This document shows positions 25,182-34,125 of a DNA stretch of 38,193 bases, piece by piece. The stretch comes from Spirosoma endophyticum (GTDB lineage Bacteria; Bacteroidota; Bacteroidia; Cytophagales; Spirosomataceae), in contig NZ_FOLQ01000035.1 in assembly GCF_900112365.1 (NCBI RefSeq), positions 1-38,193 of the forward strand. Direction: 5' to 3'. The translations under genes were made by a program, and so were the position numbers. The notes beneath the pieces are model-generated. The model saw only the letters and a list, made by a program, of their open reading frames with translations, had not been told where the DNA came from and did no database searches. Numbering within the stretch: the stretch's first letter is position 1; every line of letters begins with the position of its first letter.

Positions 25182-25571
25182 TCACTTCTTAATGCGCACG
25201 GCGGTGGCATCGAACATGTTCATCAACTGCCCTTTCAGATGGTCGTCATCGGTCTTGGCTAGTTCAATGGGAACCTCTCCGGCCTGCGTCGTATCCATAT
25301 AGAGGGTGAGTTTTTTGCCGGGTTCTTCTTCGATCTTGCTAATGGGGGTGGCCTCCGTTTTTTTACCCGTTGGGTCTTTCAACTCGCCGGTTAGCTTACC
25401 GTCCTTTCGAACCAGGTCGGTAACAAACTTGGTGTCGCCATCGGGCAAGCCCACGACGGTGATTTCCCACTTACCAGCAAAAAAGTCTGTAGGCGGTGTC
25501 GTGGTTTGTGAATACCCTTTCACACAAAGGGCTACCATAAAGACGAACAGGAATAGGCTTACTTTTTTCAT
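25182..25571 (-). CDS. Small secreted protein, unknown function
   Basis: A 129-residue protein with a signal peptide ending about GYSQ. The mature part begins FFAGKWEITVVGLPDGDTKF and continues with KDGKLTGELKDPTGKKTE, a beta pattern like lipocalin-type or DUF-type domains that measure a small ligand, common in this phylum. It is divergently oriented to the NUDIX regulator, which starts 155 bp away. The paired operator-like motifs at 25643-25706 lie between the two, so both may be regulated by them. A 17-bp terminator hairpin follows. Confidence 0.75.
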   Translation of the reverse strand: MKKVSLFLFVFMVALCVKGYSQTTTPPTDFFAGKWEITVVGLPDGDTKFVTDLVRKDGKLTGELKDPTGKKTEATPISKIEEEPGKKLTLYMDTTQAGEVPIELAKTDDDHLKGQLMNMFDATAVRIKK

Positions 25572-25642
25572 TATTTTAATTGTTTAAACCGTGAAATACA
25601 TTGAAAACTGATGATTATCAACACATTGAACTACCAATAATA

Positions 25643-25706
25643 TCAATTTGTAAAATTTACTGAATAAAGGTAAGAAGGTTTTTTCAATTAGTAAAATTTA
25701 CTGAAT
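25643..25706. promoter_or_regulatory. Paired operator-like sites upstream of the NUDIX regulator
   Basis: Two 23-bp near-identical direct repeats (25643-25665, 25684-25706) are 41 bp apart, about four helical turns. Each holds GTAAAATTTAC, palindromic around a central A, followed by TGAAT. A candidate Bacteroidota -7 box, TACTTTTG, is at 25715-25722, just downstream of the second copy and very close to the ATG at 25727, so the transcript could be near-leaderless. The motif recurs near 29727. Confidence 0.7.
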
Positions 25707-25726
25707 TATTTTTTTACTTTTGGTGT

Positions 25727-26500
25727 ATGAACTCACGAGAAGAACTAGACGATTTTGTTAAAAACGGCCATCAGCAGTACTTACCTCACCTCAGTATTGA
25801 CCCCGTTATTTTTGGTTACCACGATCAGCAGCTGAAGATTTTGTTGCTTGAATGGATTGGCCATAACGGCTGGGGACTACCCGGCGGCTTTATCCAGCGG
25901 AGAGAACCCCTGAGTCAGGCCGCTAACCGCATCCTGAAGGAGCGAACGGGCTTAGACGATGTCTTTCTGCAACAGTTCCACACCTTTGGCGATTCACCGT
26001 ATCGGCTTGAGGATCAAAGTGCCCGCGAGTTATCGGAGAAACTGGGCCATCAAATCCAGGATAGCTGGCTATTTGAGCGAACCTTGTCGATTAGCTACGT
26101 TGCCTTAGTGGATTACTCAAAGGTCATCGTCACTACGGACTTCTTTACCGAAGGTTATCAATGGTGTGATATCCGGGAGATACCTCCGCTGTTATTTGAC
26201 CAGAATGAAGTCGTGGAGAAGGCCTTAGCCACCCTTCGACGCCAGCTTTTTCACGAGCCCATTGGGTATAATCTGTTGGCCGAAAAATTTACTCTCCCTG
26301 AGATTCACGCGCTTTACGAAACGATCCTAGGCAAAAAGCTCGATCAATGGAATTTTGCCAAAAAGCTCGTGAATCTGGGAATCATAAAACGATTAGCGGA
26401 AAAACGCTCGATCGGTGCCCATCGATCTCCCTTTCTTTATCAGTTTGAAAAAGAAACCTATGAGGCTGCCCTAGAGCAGGGGATCGTTCAAACGTACTAA
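25727..26500 (+). CDS. NUDIX-type transcriptional regulator (NrtR/AraR-like)
   Basis: A 257-residue protein with a NUDIX fold (residues about 20-150) and a C-terminal winged helix (about 165-250, RQLFHEPIGYNLLAEKFTLPEIHALYETILGKK-like, cut here to its layout). The Nudix box is degenerate: after GGFIQRRE the expected REUxEExG is R-I-L-K-E-R-T-G, with two Glu lost, so it is probably a sensor and not a hydrolase. This is the layout of NrtR and of sugar-responsive AraR-type repressors in Bacteroidota. Paired palindromic sites lie directly upstream, suggesting autoregulation, and a related site lies before the TonB receptor. Effector unknown; a pentose or deoxysugar is plausible. Confidence 0.85.
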   Translation: MNSREELDDFVKNGHQQYLPHLSIDPVIFGYHDQQLKILLLEWIGHNGWGLPGGFIQRREPLSQAANRILKERTGLDDVFLQQFHTFGDSPYRLEDQSARELSEKLGHQIQDSWLFERTLSISYVALVDYSKVIVTTDFFTEGYQWCDIREIPPLLFDQNEVVEKALATLRRQLFHEPIGYNLLAEKFTLPEIHALYETILGKKLDQWNFAKKLVNLGIIKRLAEKRSIGAHRSPFLYQFEKETYEAALEQGIVQTY

Positions 26501-26556
26501 TCGTGAACGGGTCATTTTCAGGCCACCCTTTTCGCTCGCCTGGATCGAAAAAAATA

Positions 26557-26595
26557 CGGCTTCCCACTACTTGACTACTAGGTAGTGGGAAGCCC
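26557..26595. terminator. Bidirectional terminator between convergent genes
   Basis: GGCTTCCCACTAC (26558-26570) pairs with 26582-26594 across an 11-nt loop, and the stem extends with one bulge. An A-rich stretch on the left would be a U-tract for the minus-strand gene. It ends the NUDIX gene (plus) and the receptor (minus). Confidence 0.85.
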
Positions 26596-26609
26596 GTACG
26601 CCGGACCGA

Positions 26610-29507
26610 TCAGAATTTAAAGACGGCCGTTAAGTAGTAACTACGAGGCTGCACCGACAGGATGGAGTAGGCCGCGTTGGGATCAGCCTCCCGCTTCGCT
26701 GGCGTGAACCCTTGTGGGTCAATAGCCGAAGGAAAGCCGCCCGGCGGGGACCAACCCATCACGCCGATACTATTAAACACATTGTTCACATTGCCTTGCA
26801 GGGATAGGGCTTTGGTGAGGTTATAGGTAAAACCAGCATCGAATTGGCTATAGGCTGGTAGCTCGAATGCATTGACGACATTCGCGGCACGGCTCCCCAT
26901 GTAACGATAGTTTCCAAAGAGCGAAAACTTGTCGATGGTGTAGGTAGGGCCAAAATTTATCATCAGGTTGGGCACGAATTCGGCCCGGTTACCCGAAACA
27001 TCTACGGCCACATCGTCCTGGGGGCCGGGTGCTCCCGTATTCCAAAAAGCCCATTTTTTGGTCGTTGACTTCTGGGCCGTGATGGCGGCTCGAAAAGACA
27101 GGTGATCCGTGAGGCTGTAGTTGCTTTCCAGCTCCAGCCCATACGTTTCCACCGAATTCAACAGGGCGGGTGTGTTGTACGTCGTATTATCGGGGTTAAT
27201 TCCAGGGGTAGTGACTCGGATGTTACTGAGCAGGCTGTAAAAGGGCGTCGCAAACACGTTGTACTTGGCCCGCTGCACCTTAATGCCCGCTTCGAGCTGC
27301 TGCACGCGCTGTGGGCTTACGTTAACGCTGGCCAGTGCCGCATCCGTATTCAGGCCAATGAAGCTACCCAGGTCAGGGGCTTTACGGCCATCCGAATAGC
27401 GGATGTACAGGGACAGGTCCTGGGCCCACCGGTAATTGAGCGCCCCGGAGTACGAAACGGTTTCGATCGTTTTAGCAACGGCTAGTGGGGCTGCGCCTGC
27501 CACACCAAAAATATTGTCATACACCGTAAGTGGGTTGCCATCGGCTCCACCATAGCCCGGCGTCGCCCGCGCCGGGTTGGTCACGCTGACCAGCGTGGTG
27601 CCGTTGATATTCACATTATCGTAGCGAAGGCCACCATCAAAGACTAGCTTGGGAATGACCTTCCAGGTTAGGGATGCGAAGCCCGAGAGTTGTTTTTGCC
27701 GGAAATCACTCGTATTGAACCCTCCCCCAGTACCGCCCAGCGATGCCACCCCCTGCGGGTTCGTAAACTGGTAGCTTTTCCCGTCGAAGCCCACGGCTGA
27801 AACATCCAATTGATGGGGACCGTTTTCAATCGTGCTTAAGGTAGCCCCGGCCGTACCACCCAAACTTTCAATATGGGAAACCCCAATGTAGGTGCCGACT
27901 GTTGCGCTGAGCTTGTCATTGAACTTCTTGGTTAGGCTGGCCTGGTCAATCACTTCCCGCACGTTGATCGTGCCTTTCGATAACAGCGAAAGGAGCACCG
28001 AATTGGCCTGTACATTTTGGCCGGGAAGGTCAGCGGTGGAACCTGGAATGAAATTAAAGCCCGCAAATTGTCCGCCCACGATGTTAGGGGCCTGGGTTAC
28101 CGTAGCCAGCGTCCGCCCCGTCAGGTGGTCTTTGAACGTATACGAGCCAAACGTACCTAGGCCTCCCAGCAGTACATAGGGATACAGTGAGGTGAGGGCT
28201 ACCGGTGAGGTAAAGGCGATGCCGTCGCTTTCCTGACGCTTACTGCTGTACTTCACATTATTCTGAAACGACCAGCCCCTGCCCAGCGCATGGTTCCAGT
28301 CCAGCCCAATGGCTCGGTCCACCGAGCGGTACAGGTTGGCGGGATTATAGCGATCGAGGGTAGTGGGGGAGTTAACCGGATAATCAAACACCAGCGATTT
28401 GTTGGTTGAAAACGAATCCGTGTTCTTGAGGCCCGGGGCGACCTGGGGGTTGTTAAAATTAGTGGCTGGCAACTGCTCAAAGACGCCGTTGCGGTCATCA
28501 AGGTACTTGGCGTATACTTTGAGGGACCCCTTGGCGTACGTTTTGACGATGTTAAATTTTCCCTGGCCACCCTTATTCAACGGGTAACCGACGTAGCGAG
28601 CGCCGTTGGCATACCGGTAAAAGCCGCCCACGTTATAGGTTAAATCCCCTTTTTCGGTAAGCTTACCGCCCAGGTTCACATCGGCCCGGTAAAAAGGCTG
28701 CCCGTTGCCTTCCAGCCCAAACTTGGTCCGCACTTCACCCGAAAAGTCTGGGCTGCCAACCTTCGACACGTAGTTGAAAATGCCCCCCGGCGCGTTAGGC
28801 CCCGTGATGGCTGCCGAGCCACCGCGAACGGCCTCCAGCCTCCCCAGCGTGGCATCGGCCCGCAGAAAGAAATCAGGACCGAAGAAGCCGCCGTTAAACT
28901 GGACGTTGGTTACCGGCAAGCCATCCTCCTGCATGGAGACATAGTAGTAGCCACCGGAATTGGTGCCCCCAGCCGATACTCCGCGTGAATACACCTGATT
29001 ATTGACTTCACCCCTTGCCGCGTTAACGAACACCCCCGGCACGTTTTTGAGCAAATCAGAAGCACTTACCGGAACTTGCTGGGCTATCTCCCGGGCCGAT
29101 AGGGTAGAAATAGCAATGGATGCATCCATCCGCTCCCGCTTATCAAACACACCCGTTACGACGACCTCATTGAGGTTAGAAGCCGTTTCTTCCAGCCGTA
29201 CGGTTAAGTTTTCACTACCTGGAACACTTGTCCTTACCTCACGGGTCGTGAAGCCAATGGCCGAAATAACAACGGTGTAATTGCCGTTGCTCATATTCTC
29301 TAGGGTAAAGATGCCATCGGCGTTGGTGGAAGTACCTTTGACAGTGCCTTTTAGTACTACGGAAGCCCCGACGATGGACTCTCCTTTGGCATCACTCACT
29401 TTGCCCCGGATCACGCCCTGAGCGAATGCCGCATAACTGTTCGACAAAAACAGTAAGACTAGCCCCAACATACAGGTAGCCGGTCTAAAAAAGTAACTTG
29501 TTTGCAT
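26610..29507 (-). CDS. TonB-dependent outer-membrane receptor
   Basis: The ATG at 29507 (MQTSYFFRPAT) is chosen over an upstream TTG; the product is about 965 residues. After a signal peptide ending AAFAQG comes a carboxypeptidase-like beta-sandwich (GVIRGKVSDAKGESIVGASVVLKG, near 30-115). Then a TonB box-like NLNEVVVTG, a plug (about 125-240) and a beta-barrel ending in aromatic Phe (YYLTAVFKF). It imports a ligand with TonB energy. No SusD gene follows, so it is a stand-alone receptor and not a SusC/SusD pair. It may import the products of the rhamnosidase operon. Motif copies near 29727 lie about 220 bp upstream, linking it to the NUDIX regulator. Confidence 0.93.
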   Translation of the reverse strand: MQTSYFFRPATCMLGLVLLFLSNSYAAFAQGVIRGKVSDAKGESIVGASVVLKGTVKGTSTNADGIFTLENMSNGNYTVVISAIGFTTREVRTSVPGSENLTVRLEETASNLNEVVVTGVFDKRERMDASIAISTLSAREIAQQVPVSASDLLKNVPGVFVNAARGEVNNQVYSRGVSAGGTNSGGYYYVSMQEDGLPVTNVQFNGGFFGPDFFLRADATLGRLEAVRGGSAAITGPNAPGGIFNYVSKVGSPDFSGEVRTKFGLEGNGQPFYRADVNLGGKLTEKGDLTYNVGGFYRYANGARYVGYPLNKGGQGKFNIVKTYAKGSLKVYAKYLDDRNGVFEQLPATNFNNPQVAPGLKNTDSFSTNKSLVFDYPVNSPTTLDRYNPANLYRSVDRAIGLDWNHALGRGWSFQNNVKYSSKRQESDGIAFTSPVALTSLYPYVLLGGLGTFGSYTFKDHLTGRTLATVTQAPNIVGGQFAGFNFIPGSTADLPGQNVQANSVLLSLLSKGTINVREVIDQASLTKKFNDKLSATVGTYIGVSHIESLGGTAGATLSTIENGPHQLDVSAVGFDGKSYQFTNPQGVASLGGTGGGFNTSDFRQKQLSGFASLTWKVIPKLVFDGGLRYDNVNINGTTLVSVTNPARATPGYGGADGNPLTVYDNIFGVAGAAPLAVAKTIETVSYSGALNYRWAQDLSLYIRYSDGRKAPDLGSFIGLNTDAALASVNVSPQRVQQLEAGIKVQRAKYNVFATPFYSLLSNIRVTTPGINPDNTTYNTPALLNSVETYGLELESNYSLTDHLSFRAAITAQKSTTKKWAFWNTGAPGPQDDVAVDVSGNRAEFVPNLMINFGPTYTIDKFSLFGNYRYMGSRAANVVNAFELPAYSQFDAGFTYNLTKALSLQGNVNNVFNSIGVMGWSPPGGFPSAIDPQGFTPAKREADPNAAYSILSVQPRSYYLTAVFKF

Positions 29508-29519
29508 AGGATCGTACAA

Positions 29520-29869
29520 ATAGGTAAGACTGGGAATAATGTCATTTTATCCTCAAAGTTTAGTATTCACTTCGCGGCAACTGTCCCCAACTGTCCCCCA
29601 AGTCATGCACTTCATAAATAGAATTTTGCCTTGTTTAAAAATAATTTTTCTCTAAAAACCCCTCCGTTCGCTCAAAACAAGGTTTTTCAAATTCACTACG
29701 TGTCTATATAGCTAAAAAATAATTATGTAAATTTTACTAAATAGATATTTTCCATATCTTTATTATGTAAAAATCACAGAATAGGGTTTTGTCCGTTCTA
29801 CTCTTGCCAATTAGCAACGGAATATTTTATCGAAGCTCATCTCTACCCCGGTTACAATCGCACACGATT
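29520..29869. other. Divergent promoter region of receptor and GntR genes
   Basis: Besides the operator-like sites it has the tandem direct repeat AACTGTCCCC (about 29579-29599) and an 8-bp inverted repeat CCTTGTTT/AAACAAGG at 29629-29636 and 29675-29682. I see no gene here. Confidence 0.5.
29727..29782. promoter_or_regulatory. Operator-like sites between the receptor and GntR genes
   Basis: GTAAATTTTAC at 29727-29737 is the reverse complement of the core at 25650 and 25691. Read on the minus strand it shares TTAGTAAAATTTAC with the second site there. A weaker match (GTAAAAATCACAGAAT, 13 of 16) starts at 29767, 40 bp away, close to the 41-bp spacing of the other pair. Confidence 0.6.
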
Positions 29870-30901
29870 ATGCTAGGTCCCATTGCTATTAACAATCTAT
29901 CTCCGTTGCCAAAATACCGGCAAATCATCAATTCAATCATTAAAGGAATTGAATACAACTCGATTGGTCCGGGAGAGAAGCTGCCTTCCATTTATGAATT
30001 ATGCAATCAGCTTGATGTGAGTAAACGAACCGTCGAGCGGGCCTATGACCAGCTAAAAGAGCAGGCTATTATTGAAAGTGTCCATGGCAAAGGCTATTAC
30101 ATCAATCACTCGAAGTTGGGTCGAAGCCAGAAGATTTTTTTACTCTTCAATAAACTCAGCGAACACAAAAAAATGGTTTACGATGGGTTCGTAGATCAGT
30201 TGGGAACAGACTCAAAAGGGAATCCAATCGCGGTGGATTTCTACATTTATAATAACAACTACGAAACCTTTAAAAACTTACTGTTGAATCACTTACAAAG
30301 CTACTCACACTATGTTGTGGTCCCTCATTTTTATGATAATCAGGAGAAGGCCGCTCTCTTACTGAATCAGTTACCGAAAGACAAATTGATCCTATTGGAT
30401 AAGCTAGTTGAGGGCGTTACCGGCAATTACGGTTCAGTGGTTCAGAATTTCGAAAAGGACCTCATACAGGCACTCACAGAAGCGCTGCCTTTACTGAGCA
30501 AGTATACCACCCTGAATATGTTGTTCCCCAAACATACCTACCAGCCGAAAGCGATCCTAAAGGGTTTCTATCAGTTTTGTTATGAGTATAGCTTTAAAGC
30601 CAATGTTATTTATGACGTTGAACAACTTACGATTCAACCGGGGCACGCTTATATTAATTTAATGGAGGAGGATTTAGTCACGGTCGTCAAAAAGACAAAA
30701 GCGACAAACTACCAAGTCGGCAAGGATATTGGCATTCTTTCCTACAATGAGACGCCCCTGAAAGAGGTTCTCCTGGATGGCATTACGGTGATGTCTACCG
30801 ACTTTGACCGCATGGGCCGTACAGCCGCCAATCTAATCCGGACGAACGAATGTCGACATTTGGAAAATCCATTCCGCCTAATTACCCGCAACTCATTATA
30901 A
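29870..30901 (+). CDS. GntR-family regulator with LacI/periplasmic-binding-like sensor
   Basis: I chose ATG 29870 (MLGPIAINNL); the frame opens with TTG at 29789. The product is about 343 residues. The N-terminal winged helix shows KYRQIINSIIKGIE, GEKLPSIYELCNQLDVSKRTVERAY and the wing ESVHGKGYYI, typical of GntR. The remainder (about 85-340) resembles the LacI/PBP1 sugar-binding fold (IFLLFNKLSEHKKMVYDGF, DKLILLDKLV, DIGILSYNETPL, GITVMSTDFDRMGRTAANLI). Such GntR regulators in Bacteroidota control monosaccharide use. It is divergent from the receptor, so it probably regulates it and perhaps the rhamnosidase operon. Rhamnose as effector is a guess from context. Confidence 0.88.
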   Translation: MLGPIAINNLSPLPKYRQIINSIIKGIEYNSIGPGEKLPSIYELCNQLDVSKRTVERAYDQLKEQAIIESVHGKGYYINHSKLGRSQKIFLLFNKLSEHKKMVYDGFVDQLGTDSKGNPIAVDFYIYNNNYETFKNLLLNHLQSYSHYVVVPHFYDNQEKAALLLNQLPKDKLILLDKLVEGVTGNYGSVVQNFEKDLIQALTEALPLLSKYTTLNMLFPKHTYQPKAILKGFYQFCYEYSFKANVIYDVEQLTIQPGHAYINLMEEDLVTVVKKTKATNYQVGKDIGILSYNETPLKEVLLDGITVMSTDFDRMGRTAANLIRTNECRHLENPFRLITRNSL

Positions 30902-31010
30902 GCAAGGTCTATGATCGTTCCATCAAATGGCATTGACTCCAATGTTGGAAAGCCGGCAAGGAGTCTACTCAACCGTATGCGACTGATGAAGTTTGACAGG
31001 TCTTATAATT

Positions 31011-31107
31011 TAGTGTCTCGTGAAAACGCTCCTATCTGAGACGAAGCTGATTTGGCTGTCCATAACTGAGCATTCATATAATGGGTTTAACAGGAGTTGG
31101 GACACTA
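31011..31107. mobile_element. Candidate miniature inverted-repeat element
   Basis: TAGTGTCTC at 31011-31019 and the complement of 31099-31107 (TAGTGTCCC) match in 8 of 9 positions, enclosing about 97 bp. It contains dispersed repeat copy B (31026-31053). The right end supplies the stop codon of the VOC gene. No coding capacity. Confidence 0.4.
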
Positions 31108-31509
31108 GCCATCAAACTTCTTAAGGGCTTCTGGTGTAACCGGCGTAAAGAAGTTCACCAGATTGCCATCTGGATCTCGGAAGAGTAGTGAACGATTACC
31201 CCAAGGCATCGTAGTCGGCTTCTGAATGATCTTGTCACCTAGCATGTCGGCTAGCTTTTGATACTCACGATCAACATCCTCCACTCGGAACTCGATTATG
31301 GCGGAGTGGTTACTGGCGGCCTTGGCGATATGGTCTCCTCCGAACAATTGCAAGGTGCGTGTGCTGCCGAAGGCTAAGGTTGCTGAAGGCGTATGTAATT
31401 CGGCGAAATCATCGGTATACTGGGTCACTGGTAGGCCAGTGACCTGCTGATAGAATCGAATCAGGGGTTTGATATCAGCGGTAATAATCCGAACGGAAGC
31501 AAAATTCAT
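31105..31509 (-). CDS. VOC-family (glyoxalase/bleomycin-resistance-like) protein
   Basis: A 134-residue cytoplasmic protein made of two beta-alpha-beta-beta-beta modules of the vicinal-oxygen-chelate fold. Module one is ASVRIITADIKPLIRFYQQVTGLPV to FGSTRTLQLFG; module two runs IIEFRVEDVDREYQKLADML to LLFRDPDGNLVNFF. Usual metal ligands are only partly visible: the first-strand His is absent, while His near NHSAIIEF and the Glu/Asn of the last strand are there. It may therefore bind a small molecule without catalysis. The TAG stop coincides with the terminus of the candidate miniature element. No operon partner. Confidence 0.85.
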   Translation of the reverse strand: MNFASVRIITADIKPLIRFYQQVTGLPVTQYTDDFAELHTPSATLAFGSTRTLQLFGGDHIAKAASNHSAIIEFRVEDVDREYQKLADMLGDKIIQKPTTMPWGNRSLLFRDPDGNLVNFFTPVTPEALKKFDG

Positions 31510-31768
31510 GGTGTATGTGAGTTTGTTCTGAGTCTCACAAAGTAAAGTTGGTTGACTGACAACGGTATGTCAGTAGAGATTTGACACGCACTCATGTAGT
31601 AGCGTCTCTTCAAACGCTGATTTAATAAGCTGGTTTACAGCTGTGTTAACTTTTACAACGTCATTAGCACAATCTACTCATGCGGTACTGGGACAAAAGC
31701 TACTGACTTTAGAAAACCACCCCCTGCTACTAACTGTCCGCGTTGATATACTGGGCTATCCCAGATAG

Positions 31769-33298
31769 TTAGTATTTAACCAACCGCTTGACGGTCCTGT
31801 GGTTGGCAAACTGAAGTTCGACAAAATAAATGCCAGCCGCTAATCCGGTTAAGCTAACCTTAAACGAACCGGGGGCCTTAACGGTCTGGTTGGCTACTTG
31901 CTGACCTGATTCGTTGGTGATGCGTAACTCATAAGGGCTAAAGCACAGATCCGTTATTCGCAATTCGAATACATCTTTAACTGGATTTGGATAGACCTCA
32001 ATATTAGCCCCCGTACATTCGTCGTTCTGATCAAACGAACAGGTTTGGGGCGCTAATCCATCGAAATAGTGCTGCATGAAGTTAGGTAAGGTACCGAAAT
32101 TACCTACCATTCCCCTACCCAATTCGGCTACCTGTAACTGAACATCACAGCCAAAACCTGGTTCATTAGGCTGGTTGATAATTAAAAAATGGCGACCCGA
32201 AGTGAGGCTTGATGAACTGGCATTGGCATTAGCGGTCGCATAAATTCGACCATCAGGACCGATTTGTAGCTGTGCGGCCACAAAATCGCCTTGGGTTTGT
32301 GCGCTGGCCGAGGAAAAATTGGAGTACGGATTTTGGTACAACACACTCTTCCCTGACGCTTTGATGGCATCCACTGAGCCCGCTCGTAGATCATACTGCC
32401 GAACTAGTTCAGGCTTGTCCTCAGTGACCACCGCCCTGGTTCGGGTCGTGACATAGAGCTTCGAGTTATCAGGGGAGAAGGACAGACCGTATTGCAGGCG
32501 AAGATCCCCTAAGTTCACATCGTTCGTCAGTTGACCCGTCGTGGCGTCAAAGTCAAACAACTCAAACGGATGGGCCTGACTACTCAATGTTGTACACGCT
32601 AGCTTCTGTCCATCAGGGGAAGCCTTGATCTGACCCACTTCATTTTTTTGAATCACCGAGCCAATGTGGCTGGTATCGGCCCGGCCAATACCGGCTGAGG
32701 TGATGGGATAAACCAAAAACGCATCACTTTCGGCTAGATGCGTTAGCAGCCAGTAATCGCGGCCGTTCTGATGGCGAATGGCGGTTAGCCGATTGGCAAA
32801 GCCCTCTTGGCAATTTTTCTGACTGGTTACCACATCCCCGTCGCCTTCCTGAAGACGCATGTCAATGATAGAGTAGTTTAATCGGGAATGATTGGCGTAG
32901 CCAGCGTCCAGGGAATCATTGCCCGAAAGCCGGAATAAATAATAGCGGAATGGTTGTCCAGGGACGGGCACGATCAACGCGATTTGTGGGGAGGTGTCCT
33001 CCCCTTCAAATTTGGCCGCAAACGCTCCATTGGGCATTACCCGGTGGTTTTTATCCCAGACCTGATAGCTGTTGGTATAAAACAGTAACTGTCCGGTGAG
33101 AGGCTCGGACATTACGGCTGGCGAGACATAGCTCAGGGTCATCTGACTGTTATCGAGGGCTACCGGCTGGCAATCAGTGCTAAACTCAAGTCCGGCATAA
33201 TCACCGAAGTACCAGGTATTGGCTTCTTTCTGAGCCAATGTGAGATGCGTACTTAAGCTTACCAGCAGTAGAGTCAGCGCCAATTTCAGACTAGGCAT
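31769..33298 (-). CDS. Secreted propeller-like protein with type IX secretion tail
   Basis: From ATG 33298 (MPSLKLALTLLLVSL) the product is 509 residues with a signal peptide ending LTLAQ. Residues 25-400 contain repeated beta-propeller-like segments (NTWYFGDYAGLEF, IKASPDGQKLACT, GLSFSPDNSKLYVTTR, LQIGPDGRIYATAN). The last 80 residues are a type IX secretion sorting domain (IEVYPNPVKDVFELRI, LAAGIYFVELQFANHRTVKRLVKY). It is exported across the outer membrane and anchored or released. The opening YFGDYAGLEF and later elements match a family of T9SS propeller proteins in Cytophagales. Function unknown, perhaps adhesion or surface binding. Confidence 0.88.
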   Translation of the reverse strand: MPSLKLALTLLLVSLSTHLTLAQKEANTWYFGDYAGLEFSTDCQPVALDNSQMTLSYVSPAVMSEPLTGQLLFYTNSYQVWDKNHRVMPNGAFAAKFEGEDTSPQIALIVPVPGQPFRYYLFRLSGNDSLDAGYANHSRLNYSIIDMRLQEGDGDVVTSQKNCQEGFANRLTAIRHQNGRDYWLLTHLAESDAFLVYPITSAGIGRADTSHIGSVIQKNEVGQIKASPDGQKLACTTLSSQAHPFELFDFDATTGQLTNDVNLGDLRLQYGLSFSPDNSKLYVTTRTRAVVTEDKPELVRQYDLRAGSVDAIKASGKSVLYQNPYSNFSSASAQTQGDFVAAQLQIGPDGRIYATANANASSSSLTSGRHFLIINQPNEPGFGCDVQLQVAELGRGMVGNFGTLPNFMQHYFDGLAPQTCSFDQNDECTGANIEVYPNPVKDVFELRITDLCFSPYELRITNESGQQVANQTVKAPGSFKVSLTGLAAGIYFVELQFANHRTVKRLVKY

Positions 33299-33434
33299 GT
33301 TGTGATGAGTAGAAGGATCTTTGAAAACAGTAAAACAACCCAGCGCTCTACCAACCGTCACTAGGTATTATCCCCCGTTTAATAGACCAGTGATAACTTT
33401 TATAACCGCCAAAGTGCTTAATTGAAGGGACAAG

Positions 33435-33917
33435 TCATTTCGTTAGAACAAAGCCGATTTCATTATTGGTATGCACTACGCTAATATGAATGCGATCACA
33501 TGCATTGCTAACTACATAATAGTACTCGGCGCTAGAGCTGGCATTCGTACCATCTTTGAACGTTCGGTACACCACAAATAAGGGCTGGGTATAATCCGAA
33601 AAAGGGCTATTTACGAGTGGCTTGTACGTTTTGCTTCGAATCGAACCACTACTCAACTCGTTGGCAAATAAAGTATCGGGGTCAACGATATTGCCTTTGC
33701 GATCGAAGGTTACCGTGCCTTTTTGGCCGCCCCTGCCGATCCCACCGGTAGCCAGAGTAGACTCAAAATGCCATGTGCCGACGATATTTTGGTCAATAGC
33801 AGGTGGTTGGCAGCCACTGGTTGGTATAGAATGGTCCGGTAGCGTTAGGGGATTTAATTCTTCCTTACAGCCAGTCAAACCCGTAAGAAGTAGCAAACGA
33901 AGTAGCGTTGTTTTCAC
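33435..33917 (-). CDS. Small lipoprotein, lipocalin-like
   Basis: A 160-residue lipoprotein (MKTTLLRLLLLTGLTGC, Cys 17). The mature region holds IVGTWHFESTL, GTVTFDRKGNIV and FVVYRTFKDG, a beta-barrel-type pattern of the lipocalin-like domain found in many Bacteroidota lipoproteins. Cys35 (SGCQPP) and the Cys in VSNACDRIHI may pair. It sits 136 bp after the next lipoprotein-like coding segment boundary and 72 bp from the tail of the propeller gene, with independent orientation on the minus strand. No enzymatic motif is visible. Confidence 0.75.
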   Translation of the reverse strand: MKTTLLRLLLLTGLTGCKEELNPLTLPDHSIPTSGCQPPAIDQNIVGTWHFESTLATGGIGRGGQKGTVTFDRKGNIVDPDTLFANELSSGSIRSKTYKPLVNSPFSDYTQPLFVVYRTFKDGTNASSSAEYYYVVSNACDRIHISVVHTNNEIGFVLTK

Positions 33918-34125
33918 TTACAGCATGTTTATTGCCATAACGTCTAAACCATGGTTAGTGTATAATCCCATTAGCTTTTGCCAAAACAAGGCCAAAAGGT
34001 TCCCACCAGATAGATTCAAAAAATGTCAACAGACTCTTGCCACAGGCACTGATTTTATATTAAGGGACTGAAGTGAGACAAGAAGCGTTAAGTCCGTCGG
34101 AAGCATACTTGAAATGATTCTATTG

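Noticed and set aside
29629..29682. 8-bp inverted repeat in the receptor leader as an operator
   Set aside because: Short arms with a 38-nt spacer, no second copy; could be chance.
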